From NCBI GenBank assembly GCA_034509925.1, contig CM067528.1, positions 2,550,001-2,614,000 on the forward strand: 64,000 nucleotides of DNA. Direction: 5' to 3'. Shown in pieces: positions 1 through 12,685 of this stretch; the first letter of the stretch is position 1, and each line of letters starts with the position of its first letter. Below the pieces are notes generated by a model. The model was not told where the DNA came from. It made no database searches and worked only from the letters and a program-made list of their open reading frames with translations. A program made the position numbers and the translations under genes. Source of the DNA: Hirudinaria manillensis (lineage: Eukaryota; Annelida; Clitellata; Hirudinida; Hirudinidae).

Positions 1-13
1 TAGCGAAACACGA

Positions 14-38
14 TGACGTAATTGTGTGATTGACGTAA
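14..38. promoter_or_regulatory. Pair of CRE/ATF-like sites upstream of the COX17-like gene
   Basis: TGACGTAA occurs twice in the same orientation, at 14-21 and 31-38, 155-180 bp upstream of the COX17-like start codon. TGACGTAA is a CREB/ATF-type core. The pairing and position suggest promoter elements, but a functional role is inference. A 12-codon upstream reading frame (48-86) follows and could lie in the 5' leader. Confidence 0.3.
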
Positions 39-192
39 AATCCAAACATGGAGTCGCGGTGGATTCAGGTTCCCACTGTGCAATAACTTCAAATTAAATT
101 AAGTTCATAAAGATACAAAAACAACGACGATCGAAAAAATAAAAGAAACAAACAAAAAACTTTGTAACTCTTTGCGAATTTAAGTCGCAAAC

Positions 193-744
193 ATGGCCGA
201 CGATGCTCATAATGGAGGATTTTTCAGAAGATTTTCAGGGTTCTTCAACAAATCTTCCATTTATGCCAACGCTCCGAAACCAGATGATGTTGGCGGAGAT
301 GCTAAAAAGAAAGATTCAAAAGAATGCAAGCCATGTCAGATTTGCTCTGAACAGAGGAAGGCCAAAGACAAATGGTTCGTAATAAAATATAAACAAAAGA
401 AAGTGGTTTAAATCAAAATTGAAATGCTAAATGGCTCTAATTAACAGAAAGAAAAATCAATCCATCGAGAGTATTTCCGCTCTCGATATAAGAGTATATA
501 AATTAGTGACTGATCAAAAATACTTTCATTTGAAAATTCATATTTCGAATTTAGCATAAAAGAGAAAGGCGAAGCAAAATGCAAGGACTTAATCCAAGCT
601 TTTGAAGAATGTATGCAGAAACATGGAGGCGACCATCACGATGCTCACGACCACGCTGCTCACAAAAATGGTAAAGAAAAAAATGGCAAAGACAAACCCG
701 AGAAGGAAGCTAAAAACGGAAAAGAAAAGAAACCGGCAGATTAA
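193..744 (+). CDS. COX17: COX17-like mitochondrial copper chaperone, two exons
   Basis: Exons 193-374 and 555-744 join at a GT-AG intron; the junction itself makes a Cys codon (residue 61) and gives 123 aa. The protein has the twin CX9C motif of the COX17 family (C51-C61 and C70-C80), which forms two disulfides in the intermembrane space. Residues around it (KAKDKC, EKGEAKC, AFEEC) align closely with known COX17, which delivers Cu(I) to SCO1 and COX11 for cytochrome c oxidase assembly. Odd points: the usual adjacent Cu-binding Cys-Cys is Cys48-Gln49, with an extra Cys45 upstream. There is also an N-terminal extension of about 40 residues, and a tail after C80 that holds six His between 84 and 97 and is then Lys-rich. 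Normal COX17 is 60-70 aa and ends soon after the last Cys. Identification is strong; normal copper handling is uncertain. Confidence 0.88.
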
Positions 745-1025
745 AGACTTTTATTTGTAATTGAATATTGTCTTACATGGGTTTATCGGAAAACCAAGTA
801 AATGTTGTAAAAATCGCAACGTGGCTTTTCCTCAAAAATGAACTTAACTCCTTGCAATAGACTTTTATTTTTAAATTAAGCTATTTTATATTAATATAAC
901 ATTAAAATATTAAAAGCAAACATTTACGAAAAATCTACAAAATAAGATCCGCTGCAGAATTATCACTTTTAAAATGTTGACCTGCAACAACAATTTGTTC
1001 CCCGTGATAGTGGTTTACGTTTGAA

Positions 1026-2804
1026 ATGAGAGTCCAGTTTTGCCTACTCTTTCTTGTCTTCCTCTCAGGAGTATGGATCTTCCAATGTTTATTTGTCATT
1101 TTGATCTGTTCAAAATAACGTTAACTTCTCAAAACAATTAAGATAAATGTTTTCTTGCTTTTTTCAACTCAGCATCGGGCAGAGGAGGAAATAGATGGGT
1201 TTTTCAAGCTCATTGTTGAACACAATCTCTACGGAAGTTGGTGATCTTTTTACTTTTGCAACTAAATTTTTAGGCCTACGAATTATTCTAGACTTGCGAC
1301 ATAAAAAATTGTTAACATAGAACTCATATGTTCATTGAAAAGCAGTTTTTGTATAAATATGCCAGAGAAAGAGAACTAAGTATGAGCATAGTTGCTAAGT
1401 TTGTTTTTGGTTTTCACTGTTAGATGATAAAGATTTGTACACAAGGAGGGGAGTTATTAACATCAATTCTTTGAAGTCTGGAAAAGGTGATATGCAGGGT
1501 GATGTTCCACTCACCAATGATGACTTGAAGCAACTTAAGGTTTTTATAACTTGGAATCATTCTACTTGAAACCTTGAAACAATTTTCAAACTAATTGCTG
1601 GTTGACACTTAATTTGATTATGATTTGTTAATAATTCCTAAGATATTGAAGTTCAATATTGGCCATTCCTCTCTAGTTTTTGTATAAATATTGTTAGGAT
1701 TAAAAGGATATTTTGACAAAATTATGGACATAACAACTAATTAGTCAAATATATTCACATTTTAGGAGCTGGCAGCAGTCGACGGATTTTACTACATCAG
1801 GGTCACCAAGATGCTGCCAAACGATCCATCACCATCCTACGTTCACAGTTTTGTGAAAGCGGTTAATATTTCAGATTTCATCCATTGTACACTCAGTTCG
1901 GCCGATTCCAATACTAAAACTTAAAGTGCAAATCTTGAAATGTTTTCAGTGCGCCCTTCTCGAAGCCGGTTTGACTGACAAGATAACCATCTACCTGGAC
2001 AGCTACGGCAGCCTCCTCGGAGCGTCCCTGAGCACGGACTTGGCTTATTGCTCGTCCGGAAGCCAGAAGTCGTTGCCCGGAATCAACTCCTTCGACACGA
2101 CCGTCGAGTTGTCTCAACCGGCCCTGGGACCCGCGTGAGTTTCGTTCGCGATTTGCTCCTGCCTCCTGCCGAACACGTATCCGCACGACGGTCCGAATTC
2201 TTGGAAACGGAGGACCGAGTTGCACTGGCGAGAAAATAGGATGGTTTTTTGGCATCGCTTAGAGATTTAAGTGGAATGAAAATTTGTTTTGGTCAGATTT
2301 TTTAGAGAACAGAATTCGGCTTGTTGCATTTCTGTGAAACATTTGTATGTATTGTGAATTATAATAATAAAAACATAAATCAATTGTTAATTGTTAACAG
2401 GCCAGAGACAGACTTTTACATTAAAAAGTTGGAGCAAGAGAAACAACAGGCAAAAGGTCAACAAGTCGACAACAGATCCTTCTTCGCCAAATACGTTAGT
2501 GTCCCGAGAACGACTCGCGAGAGCTTACTAAGTTCAACTACTACTTATTATTGTAACCATAACAACAACGACGACAACAAAACAATCCTTAAGCAAGACT
2601 TAATTACTGGAACGACCGATCCAAAATTATGAAACATTGAGATCAAGAAAACAAAAGAACATGAATCACAGAGCCACAGAAACACGGTCTCTTTAGGTTC
2701 ACGAAATGAAATCGATGTTTTTGTTGCAGTGGATGTACATCATTCCGGCCTTCATATTCATGATGATCCTCAACCAAGCAGATCCGGGCAGCGGAGGAAG
2801 ATGA
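1026..2804 (+). CDS. EMC10: ER membrane protein complex subunit 10, seven exons
   Basis: Exons 1026-1070, 1173-1236, 1424-1539, 1766-1861, 1950-2134, 2401-2494 and 2730-2804 join in phase to give 224 aa. EMC10 is a lumenal subunit of the EMC, which inserts and folds membrane proteins in the ER. The first exon codes a hydrophobic signal peptide (about 15 residues). The middle has the family's beta-sandwich segments, including DGFYYIRV, followed by a serum-exposed Cys-containing stretch (YCSSGS). Near the C-terminus come PETDFYIKKLE, SFFAKYW and a single membrane segment starting WMYIIP, ending in a short Gly-rich tail GSGGR, as in vertebrate EMC10. The end of exon 2 was chosen at the upstream donor (gttggt at 1237), because the alternative donor four bases later makes a stop codon at the junction. 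An ATTAAA-type signal near 2900 and AATAAA near 2975 could serve as polyadenylation signals. Confidence 0.93.
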
Positions 2805-3392
2805 TGACGAGGACAACGACGACGACGAACGCCGGCTCGCAGTAACGTGCCGATCGCCAGTCACTTCGCTTTTCCTCGTTCATTTTGGTTATTTGTATGA
2901 ATTAAAATATTTATGTTTCAAAGAATGCATTGATATGGTGATGAGTTGCTTTGAATGACGTGGTTGTCTGATCTCAATAAAACAAATGCCTGAGGGTAGG
3001 CAAATCCAATCTTAAAGTCAAATGAAAGTTGCCCTTGATTAAAACATGCCCCCAACACCAGGTGATCAAAATGTCTAAAGTCATGCAAGCCACGGATTTT
3101 CAGCATTCGAATCCCATGAAAATGCATCGAATCCGACATTTGACAGTGAAAACCATGCACGTCAAAATCATGCTGGAACTGATTTTCAAGATTGAAAGTG
3201 CAAGGAAATGGAAAAACCCAACCGACTAACATCACAAACGCAACTAAGGGTCGATAGGTTCGCGACCTCAGGACACTTATAAGTAACAGTAGGTGGCCGA
3301 AAAACCTCGTAGTTTCATTGTCTGTCCGTGAAGATTTACATTTGAAAACTCATGGTTAAAGTCAAAAAAACAGTCATCAAAGTGCATCATCC
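2805..3392. other. Intergenic region between convergent EMC10 and FKBP genes
   Basis: This stretch should hold the 3' UTRs of two convergent genes. I see no coding region. Open frames on both strands between 2918 and 3235 lack family similarity and look like chance. Confidence 0.5.
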
Positions 3393-5575
3393 CTAAGCCA
3401 TGGTGGCCTGCTCCGAAGGCAAATCCGCCTCCATCGGTGCCTCATTGTTCGTCTCCTCCACCATACTTTCCTCTGACTTCTTCTCCTCCACCTTCTGCAA
3501 ATATTCGGAACTCAGGTGAACCATGTGTCGCAAAACAAGATGAGAGAAGTTCGGAATAACTCAATTAATTTAACTAATTGTCTTCAAAGCAGCTGGAAAA
3601 CTGGCCACAATGTTATGTAATGACTAGCCAAACGGTGCATCGGCTCCATAAACTATTGCACTTGCAGGCAGCAAGTTATTATTACATTACTTTATTATTA
3701 GTTATTATTGTATTATTTAGTTATTATTAAATTCCTAAATCAATAAAAAAAGAAACCAACCTTGGAATCGGCCATGGCAAACTTGGTAAACATGCCTGCG
3801 TACGTCTTCTTCTCCTTCTCGTGCAATTGTTTGATCTTCCTACTGGTGATGGCAATCTGGTTTTTAGCTGCCTTATTCTCCGGGTCGACTTCCAAGACCG
3901 CCTTGAAGTCCTTCAGAGCTTCGTCGAAGTTCTGGAGGTTGAGGTTTGCCTGGCGACAGAAGATGATTTGAGTGGGGCAAAAAGGTTTTCAGCATTTAAG
4001 AGCTTATTTATCTTCAGAGAAATTCCAAACATTTCTAGCTTTTTCACTGAGAAAATAACAGGATCGCGACTCGACAGTAAATAATGAAAATAATGAATAA
4101 TGCTAACAGTTCCCCTCCTGAAGAGTCCCTTCTCGTTCTTGCTGTCGAACTTGAGCGCTTCGTCGCAAGACTCGAGCGCTTCGAGATCCTCTTTGAGCTT
4201 CAGGTGACACAAGGCCTCGTTCAGGTGTCCGGCCAGGAGCAGAGCTGCCCTCTTCTGACCCTCCTCACCTACCCAGCTATCTTCATTCTTCAGGTAATCG
4301 ACCATCTTTTTGTAGTACCTCAGAGCTATCTTCAGCTTGCCTGCCTTAATTGTTGAGCAAAAGCAATCGATGTTAAGTTAATCAGGCTGATCTTTTTGTT
4401 GAAGTCATGACTTGAAATTTACTTTGAAAAAGTCTGTGCCCTTCGTCTTGAAGATCTCTGCCTGTTCAATTTTCTCCTTCACATCCAACTCCCACGATTC
4501 CTTGCACTAAAAGAATTATAATCTATAAATAAAAGAATCAAACACAACCATAGAAAGATAAAAACAAATAATAGATATTACCTTCTCGAACTTGATCAGC
4601 TCCACGTGATACTCGAGGTCAGCAGACGGAGGAATGTTGAGTTCCGGATTGCCCTCTGCGCCGTAAGCATATTTGGCTTTCACGAACAGCTTGGCCTTTT
4701 CCTCCTTCTTCATCTTCTTGAGACCCTCTTCCACACCTTCGACCACGCCCACTTCCATGCCCTCCCCAATCACGAGCGAAACGTTTCTGTTCTCGAACTC
4801 CGCTCCGTTGAGGAACCCGACGAGGTGAACTAGAAAAACGAACGTAAATATTGAATGCTGTTGAAGTAACTCTACAGAGATCTCAAAAATCCAAAAAAGC
4901 TTCCATGGCAAAGCAACTCACTATCGCAGGTTGCACCCTCTTTTGGGGACTGATATCCTTCACCAGCTTTTAAGATGCTCTTCATAATTCCCTCATCTTT
5001 GGCCTCAGACACATCCTCACCTTGATAGCAACACAAAATAAAGATTGTTGCAAAGTTCCATATGAAATTTTATCTTTTAAAAATTCATTCACCTTTCCAG
5101 TCAAAAAGCTCAACTTCAAACACAAGGGTGGCATCAGCAGGAATCTTAGGAGGACTTCCAGACTTGCCATAAGCATACTCAGATTTGCAGTAAAGCACTG
5201 CCAGTTCACCTTTTTTCATAGTTGCCACACCTAGATCCCATGCCTTAATCACAGAACCTGAGTTCAAGAAAGAAATTAACAGACAAATTCCGGTGTCTGC
5301 AAATAAAGAATTTTAAGAAAATCACCTTTTCCAAGATTAAACTCAAACAATTCGCCTCTATCGCGACTGGAATCGAACTTTGATCCATCCAACAAAGTGC
5401 CGACATAATGTACTGAGACCTTATCACCGGTGAGAGGCAAATCCGAGCCCGAACCCGCCCGCTTTATTTCTTTCAACACTCCACCATCTTTATTGGGTGT
5501 GAGATCAATGGCATCTGGGCCGGGAGTGTAAACAGACTGAACAGATTCTTGGTGCTCCATCTCTTCAACCATCAT
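3393..5575 (-). CDS. FKBP4: FKBP52/FKBP51-type peptidyl-prolyl isomerase, HSP90 co-chaperone, eight exons
   Basis: Exons on the minus strand are 5326-5575, 5093-5257, 4922-5020, 4582-4829, 4423-4506, 4108-4344, 3761-3949 and 3393-3494; all junctions keep phase and give 457 aa, the usual length of FKBP52. The first FKBP domain (about residues 40-138) keeps the FK506-pocket and PPIase residues: [27 protein letters not shown] and the last strand VFEVELFDW. The second FKBP domain (about 155-254) has lost the pocket Trp (VVEGVEEG), as in FKBP52 FK2, so is probably not an active isomerase. Three TPR repeats follow (about 265-410); GHLNEALC and KGLFRRG hold the Asn, Lys and Arg of the carboxylate clamp that grips the HSP90 MEEVD tail. 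The last exon is an acidic tail. Vertebrates split this family into FKBP4 and FKBP5; a single invertebrate gene is equally related to both, so the symbol is by best match. Confidence 0.96.
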
Positions 5576-5693
5576 TGAGATTTCAAATTAACAACAAACG
5601 AAACTACGCTCAGACACTACCACCAAAACACAAGCGCTAGGATCAGCTCAGCTTTTAAGCTTGAGGTGCGATAATAGGCAGCAGTAGGCTAAA

Positions 5694-5711
5694 TTCGAAC
5701 GCTTTCTAGAA
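5694..5711. promoter_or_regulatory. Candidate heat-shock element upstream of the FKBP gene
   Basis: About 120 bp upstream of the FKBP start codon is TTC (5694-5696), then TTC (5704-5706) and GAA (5709-5711). The last two form the palindrome TTCTAGAA, and all three lie on the 5-bp grid of heat-shock elements; the unit expected at 5699 is missing. FKBP52 was first known as a heat-shock protein (HSP56), so an HSF site fits. This is inference from motif and position only. Confidence 0.4.
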
Positions 5712-8525
5712 TAATCCACTATTTTCTAAAGTTCCTTAACAACCGATGTTGATTCAAAATTAAATTCCAGTAAATTGTAAAATTTATTGGATAAATTTGA
5801 AGCAAAATTTTAAGCTTGACTCACAATATAGAAAAAGTATAAATCAAATAACGTCTGCTCAGATAGGGTCGATCTTAGCTATATGTTGAATCTAAATTTA
5901 AAACGTTACTTTAAGTAATTACAATATATCATTTTACATGTTCGATTTTATTATTATTTTTTAAAAAGGCTTTTCACAAGTTTACTTCTCTTGACTTTGC
6001 ACATATTCTCGAATAATGAAATTCTAATATTTCCATTTAGAAATAATGGCGTTAGAAATTATTTACAGTTAAATTCGGCATAAATATAAAATTTAACATC
6101 CCGCGTCCATCAAAGTTAGTAATAGAACAAATGTGTCGTCGTTTTAGATTTTATTAGAGAAGGATGCTTCGATTTAACCATTTCAAAACTCCGTTAGTGC
6201 TTAAGAATTAGTGGTATCTTTGGAACAGATTATAAACAGACAGGCCAGTGTTTCGCGAGAGAAAAATTCGTGCCGCGTACTTTTAAAGTAAAATAAATGT
6301 ATTCTAATCGTTTTTATTCTTTCTGCATACAAGAAAAGATACATGGTGACACGAATCTCAATTGAAATAACGAAATAATATCAAAAGATTGATAAAACAA
6401 AATACGAGAAGATGGCTTTTACAAAACTTTTTATTTATCATTTTGCTGTTTTTGCAATACCATTGAGCTGAGTCCGCAACATTTAGCTTAGATATATATC
6501 GTGCTTTAAAAAAAAGTTAAGAATCGTCTGCTTTAGAATCCTACGAATTGAGGCTATATCCTCCTATCTTTGAATTTAAAAGTAACCACAAAATAAATGT
6601 CCACGATTTCCAGACCTGTTAGATAAGGGTCGTAGCATGGACTGGTAGGAACACCTCCTCCCGATTGGCTTAGAACCCTGACTATTTGATTATCTGATGG
6701 AAGGTTTTTATGGGAATTAAAGAAAGTATCAGACAGTCCAAATGTTGTTCACCTTCGAAAAATGGAAAAATCGGAAATGGCGTCTCTGAATGTAATTTAA
6801 GATTTCTTCTAAATTAAATTTAAATCTAAAAGTACGCCGATATAAATATGCAGCGTAGATTTTTATCATTTTTGATGAGACCTTTTTTTTCCAAAGTTCA
6901 GTGCTCCGTAAATGTAAAAGCTTTTTCAGTTTAAAATAAACTTTATCGAATTATCTGAAGGATATTTAAGTCGCGCCAAGCAAGATTAGCCAGTTTTATC
7001 CAAAGTAACATCATTTACTTGAGATATCAGGTTTAGAAGAACTATTTTTTTCTCTCTCTCCAACGTACAAACGTGACTCGTTTAATGAAATTACATTCCT
7101 CAATTCGAGAAGAACCCGAGACTTTAAATAAAAAAAAAAGGTTTCTTCTGCGATTTTTACCGAAAGCAAATACGAGACATTTATTGACAGTTTTTTCCCG
7201 GACTCTTTGTGCATCTGTTCCAGGGCATAAATTCGCATGCCCTCCATAGACGCACGATTCTATTCGCGCGGAATACCGACTTGCAACGTTGTCGTCTGCC
7301 TGAAAAGAGGATCGAAATCAATCGATCCATTCTCGCTGAGAAAACGTGCTAAATTTAATCTCCGTTTTTAAACTTTAAAATGAAATTAATTTTGATTTAT
7401 TTATAAGAAAAAATATTAAATTATGCCAACATTCATTGACGTCAAGTGAGTCATTTATTACAATCTATTTTAACAAAGAATAATATTTTACATATATTAT
7501 AAAATTATTAAATAAATATTTAATGAAACTTAGCCTTACCTCTTGCCAGCTTCTGTATTTGATGTTAAACAAGTATGCATTGCAAAACATTCACACATGT
7601 ATTGTTAGAATCAGACACATCAAGCTAATTAGCGCAACTGGTCAAACAAATTAAATGAATTTAAATTAAAATGAATTAACCAACAAAAAAGTAAAAAAAT
7701 TAATTAAAAGTGTCCTGGAATACAAGAAAAAATACATTCTTCACTTTTATCACTTCGAGAGCGAAAGCAGACGAGTCGTGCAAATGCGGCAAAAAATCCA
7801 TTCTCTCCAACTTTAGATTCGCTTTTCCCTCCAGAAATCCTTCCACCGTCGATAACATCACGACCCACAAACAACAACAACAACCACAACCTCCACAACA
7901 ACAACGACGACGACAACGACGATGAACAACAACTGCTGATTGCTGATTGATAATATCATCGTTAATACACGTGGCTGCCATTATTAAGTGCGAATGAAAT
8001 TTATTCACATTGAAATAAACCGATTAATAATTATAAACGTTTAATAAATAAATAAATAAATACATTTCTTAACAAAGCAATTTAATAATAATTCGTAGCG
8101 ACAGATCTACCAGTTAACACAACTTTACCAGGCGTCCCATAAACAAGCCATAACCTCGAGTACTTACAATAGCATCCTAAATGATGTAGTAGTAGTGGCA
8201 GCAGTGGTAGTTCCAGCGGTGGTAGCAGTCGCTGCCGTCGTTGTCGTAGATGCTGTTATTATTGAATAACTGTCAATACTCAAGCATCGCTGATGCGAAA
8301 ACATCAGCTACGGTTCACGAGGAAGTCCAAAGGTCATTAGTTCAAGACCCAATCATTCCCTGGCACTCAAAGAACCTATCAAAGCAGACGATAAACGTCT
8401 CGAAATGGCCCCTTTATGCTCCTAGTCCAAACACATGAAGCGTTTTATATATCCCAGCTTTCAAACTAATGATGTCCTTCATACTGATGATGGAAGGATA
8501 TTGACCAATCGGTCTGATGTTGCTG
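5712..8525. other. A+T-rich intergenic DNA, no gene seen
   Basis: I found no conserved coding sequence, tRNA or transposon signature here. Open frames near 7011-7247 and 7700-8008 are short and compositionally biased. A CAA/CGA-rich patch lies at about 7870-7924, and a small run of GGTAGCAGT-like triplets at 8185-8250. Confidence 0.4.
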
Positions 8526-8649
<124 letters not shown>

Positions 8650-8730
8650 CTTTGTTTAATACTTGATATGTTAATATTATTAATAATATAATGTCGTATA
8701 TTCCGGTTTTAAATAAATAATGACAATATT

Positions 8731-8733
8731 ATT

Positions 8734-8768
<35 letters not shown>

Positions 8769-8770
8769 TT
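8731..8770. repeat. (ATTT)n microsatellite
   Basis: About ten near-perfect ATTT units, 80 bp right of the ATT array. Confidence 0.95.
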
Positions 8771-8876
8771 ACCGTTCAAAGGGGGAAGCAAGAAGAATAT
8801 CAATTAGAAACAATTAATTTAGCAGGAAATGAATTATTTTCCTGAAAACTAATTTCCTTCAGACATCGACACGTGG

Positions 8877-9160
8877 ATCCGAAATGGAAGCAAAGACGGA
8901 TGAAAGAAGTCCAAAGGATGTACGGATGGATGCGAGTATTTCTGGACTGACGGACGGACGAATGGATGGAGGATTGATTGGATACCTAAGTGAATAGATG
9001 GCTGGAGAGGCTGACAAATGAAAGAATGAGTAAATAGTTAGACTCATAAGTGGAAGAGATAGTAGGAAAGTACAGAGTTGCTGGACTGGAATGATGGATG
9101 GGTGGATGGATGGACGGACGGACGGATGAATAGATGGATGGATGGATGGTGATGAATGCA
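8877..9160. repeat. Degenerate GGAT/GGAC tetranucleotide repeat region
   Basis: Scattered GGAT and GGAC units, densest at 9092-9151, with point changes throughout. It looks like an old, decayed (GGAT)n array. The complementary form (TCCATCCA) appears at 9510-9570. Confidence 0.8.
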
Positions 9161-9170
9161 AATGGTTCAA

Positions 9171-10030
9171 CTAGCAGATACCTTGAAGAGTTGCCTTCCT
9201 CTAATCGCATATCGTTGAACGTCCACGCTCCATTGGTCGTAACTGATCACCATAGAGACCACCACCTCTATCATCGTCATCGTCATCGTCATGGGTTCCA
9301 TTGACGCATACCGCGACTATTTATTTAATCGTGAAAATAGGAACGACGTCAAGAGAGATGGACGTTCTGATGACGCCACGTCACGAATTCAAGTCATGCA
9401 TCTTAAGACGTCTTCCGCATCTTTCAATTATCACTCATCAGGGGCAATAATACGAGGTTAAATAAAGAGCTGTTCATCCAATCGCAAGTTCAAAATGCAT
9501 CCATTTTGTCATCCATCCATTCTTCGTTCCTTCCATCCATCCATCCTACCGTCCGTCCGTCCAGCCATTTCTCTCTATCAGTGGGGCATTTATTGTGGAG
9601 CACTTTTGGCGAGTGGCCAAAACTTAGAGAATGGAGATAAAAACGGCTTGGTAGGAGAATCGTACGTAAATATTAGATTTGATGACTAATTCTGTAATTC
9701 CCAAGAAGGAACGAGCATAAAACATTCGGCTCTTTCCACACCCGGTTGACCAGTGGCCCTGCCATGGCTACACCGGTTTAGTGTAGGGGCTGGTGCCACC
9801 CATCCACCGACCTACCCAGCCACCCACCCAACAACCTCTTCCTAACCACCCATCCATCATTTACGAAATCGATTGTATCCTTCCAGACCAAACGACTTTT
9901 TGTCTAGACGCGCATTTTGAGAGCATTGTACGCGTCCAATTGCACAGCGGATGACATTTACTCCATCTTTGGACGCATACTGAGTCGCCTGTTGTCAGCT
10001 TTCCATGCTTTCCGTACAATCCTTCTGTAC
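9171..10030. other. Intergenic DNA with short TCCA and CACC repeats
   Basis: Contains TCCATCCA/GTCC runs (9510-9570) and a CCACC-rich patch (9795-9860). No gene is supported. Confidence 0.4.
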
Positions 10031-10036
10031 TGACTT

Positions 10037-10118
10037 GATAACGACGACTATGACGATGATGATGACGACGACGACGATAATGATGACGATGACTATGACG
10101 ATGATGATGATGATGGCG
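10037..10118. repeat. GAT/GAC trinucleotide repeat
   Basis: Imperfect GAT and GAC triplets, ending in a GATGGCGGC patch. Confidence 0.9.
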
Positions 10119-10451
10119 GCGATGTTTGCATGGCGCCTAAAGTAAGCAAGGCCTACTACCTTGTAACAACTGAGGCAACTAAAACATATTTAAAACACAT
10201 ATGACAAATATTACAAAAAATGTATTAAAATTAATTTAATAATAATAATAATATTAATATTAATAATAACATTTACACCTATTTCTGTCCCACTATTTGG
10301 CCGTTTCAACAAGTCAGTACCTCACGTGAAGCTCTGCTTAAAAATATTACTTTGACATGTTTACATGATTAAAATATTAAAAATAAATTTTAATAAAATA
10401 CGAAATTAAATAACAAAAATATCAAATAAATGAAAAATAGAAGGAGGTATT

Positions 10452-10740
10452 TTTGTGATGACGATGACGACAACGATGATGATGATACTCATTCTGACGT
10501 CTGCGAGTACTTTGGTCCTTTCACAACCGGAAGCGCTCTCGACGATGATGACGATGATGATGACTATGACGACGGCGACGACGATGATGATTATCTGGAC
10601 CATAATTGTGGTAATGATCAAGACGATAATACAGGACAATGATGATGATGATGATGACGATGATTATAACGTGGACCATAATGGTAGCGGTGATGAAGAC
10701 GATAACGATGAATATTTTTCCTTGGTCATGATGATGATGA
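10452..10740. repeat. Imperfect GAT/GAC trinucleotide repeat tract
   Basis: Several GAT/GAC-rich blocks broken by unique sequence (for example 10500-10540). The repeat gives open frames on both strands (poly-Asp or poly-Met/Thr); none looks like a real protein. Confidence 0.85.
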
Positions 10741-10849
10741 CGGTGTGACGTCACGAGTGATGACACGATATGCTAATCAGATAAGGCGCTAGAGTCCGAT
10801 TGCACTTGAAGATATTTATCTCCAAATCACAACAATGTGATACCACGAC

Positions 10850-10952
10850 CATTATCATTGTCATCATCGTCATCATCATTGTTATCATCATTGTATGTGA
10901 TGCCATGACCATTATCATCGTCATCATCGTTGTTATCATCATTATCGTCGAT
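10850..10952. repeat. CAT/CGT repeats with a duplicated 50-60 bp unit
   Basis: The stretch GATACCACGACCATTATCAT and its near copy GATGCCATGACCATTATCAT begin two successive CAT-rich blocks, so the array contains a two-copy higher-order unit. Confidence 0.75.
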
Positions 10953-11128
10953 ATAATTAAGTAAAATTAAAAAGAATATTTTCTAACTTAAATTGTGATT
11001 TTCACTCAAAATATTCATAAAAATGCGACATAATTCTTTAAGAATTGCCATTGTTAACGATTCGAGAGGACCACCCACGCTCTCAGCGGACGTCATTTTC
11101 AACGTACGAACGTTGTACCACACACAAG

Positions 11129-11173
11129 CAGACCACACAGACACAAACACAAACACACAAACACACACACACA
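11129..11173. repeat. Imperfect (CA)n repeat
   Basis: Runs of ACACA broken by AAAC units; a simple dinucleotide-like repeat. Confidence 0.8.
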
Positions 11174-11385
11174 TCGAAGACCACCCTCGAAGATACTAAG
11201 TTCACGTTCAATGTTTGAGTGCATTGAGAGTCAGAATTCGAACCTGGTTCTTTAAATGATTGATTGGCTGATTGAAAAGATGGGAGTTCAATCGAATTGA
11301 ATGTGATTGAAGTTGACCTGCCAACCATTCACAAGGACGTTCGCTGAGCTGATGACGCCACATTTAAAATTGTATTTTAATTATC

Positions 11386-11523
11386 CAACCAACCAGTCAA
11401 TCAATCAGTCAACCAATCAGGCAACCATTCAATCAACCAACCAACCAACCAGTCAATCAATCAGTCAATCAATCAGGCAACCATTCAATCAACCAACCAG
11501 TCAATCAGTCAACCAATCAATCG
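11386..11523. repeat. Minisatellite of CAAC/CAAT units, period about 56-58 bp
   Basis: Built from 4-mers CAAC, CAAT and CAGT/CAGG. A higher-order unit beginning CCAACCAGTCAATCAATCAG recurs at about 11389, 11446 and partly at 11495. Confidence 0.75.
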
Positions 11524-11751
11524 TACTCGTCTTCGCATAAATTACATTATAAGGAAAAATACCCAACTTAAAAACGTCTTCCCTCCAAAGCACTGGAAAA
11601 AGTTGCCATGGCAACAACAAATGGAAGCGCTTCCAGCTCCGTTCGGTGTCACGTGTTCTCCGGTCTCGTTTCGGTCCTTTCGGATGTGGAGATTGTCCTG
11701 CGATGTGTTTAATGCTCTTTGGACTTTCTATTCTTTGTCGTCCTAGTCATT

Positions 11752-11852
11752 ATCATCATCGTCGTCGTCGTCGCCGTCGTCATCTTCATCTTCATCATCT
11801 CAACCGACATCATCATCGTCATCATCAGCGTCATCAGCGTCGTCGTCATCAT
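11752..11852. repeat. TCATCG/TCGTCG repeat
   Basis: Imperfect TCA/TCG triplets. A similar patch lies at 12400-12500. Both are upstream of the potassium-channel start codon; whether they lie in its transcript is unknown. Confidence 0.85.
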
Positions 11853-12685
11853 CATATCGGTCGTAAATTAAGCGATTTCGTTCCATTACTCGTCATCCTG
11901 CAATTTAATTGGCATTTACAAGGTTCTTAAAAAAAATATTTCTCCTGCAAATAAACTTTAATTAATTTTATTCTTAAATAAAAAACAAAAATACTTAAAT
12001 TAAAATCTAAACATCCAAAGAGATAATAAAACTTTGAACTTTTCCAAGGGGGCTTACTCGGGAATTACTTTCGACATGGACTTGCGCACGAACGGCGACT
12101 CAGAGTTGAAAGGTCATGCGAGGTCGCTCGGTGCAGGAATCAATCAGTGCGTGTACAAACAGAACTTTCTATTTGAAATGTATTTGCCCAACTCTTCCAT
12201 TTCTTTCCCTATCTCTCCTCTTATCCAGCCGTCCGTCCATCCGTCTATCTATCTGTCTGTTAGTTGGAGCGTGCAGCTTGAAATCAAATGGAAGCAGATT
12301 TCTACGTTATGAAAAAGCGAATCAAACAATTAAATGATTTTCTTTTAAAATCATGAGTCAGAATTCTCTCGTCGGTTGCTTGTCAGTCATTAATCTTTAT
12401 CATTATCATTTTCACCATCTCCACTTTCGTCGTCATTCCCATCATCATTATCAACATTGCCATCATCATCATCGTCGTCATCGTCATCATCATTATCATT
12501 CCCAAGATGACCTCACAACTTCTGAACCCAGGATGAATGAGCTCTCAAGAAGCACCCACGTGAATAATTTCAAATCCGCTCCAGCCTGAAACTTTACTTT
12601 TCCATCATCAGCTCACCTTCCACCCATCCCCAGGAAGCTCCACCCACCAACCCCACGAAGCTCCGCCCATCCACCGTCGTCGACC

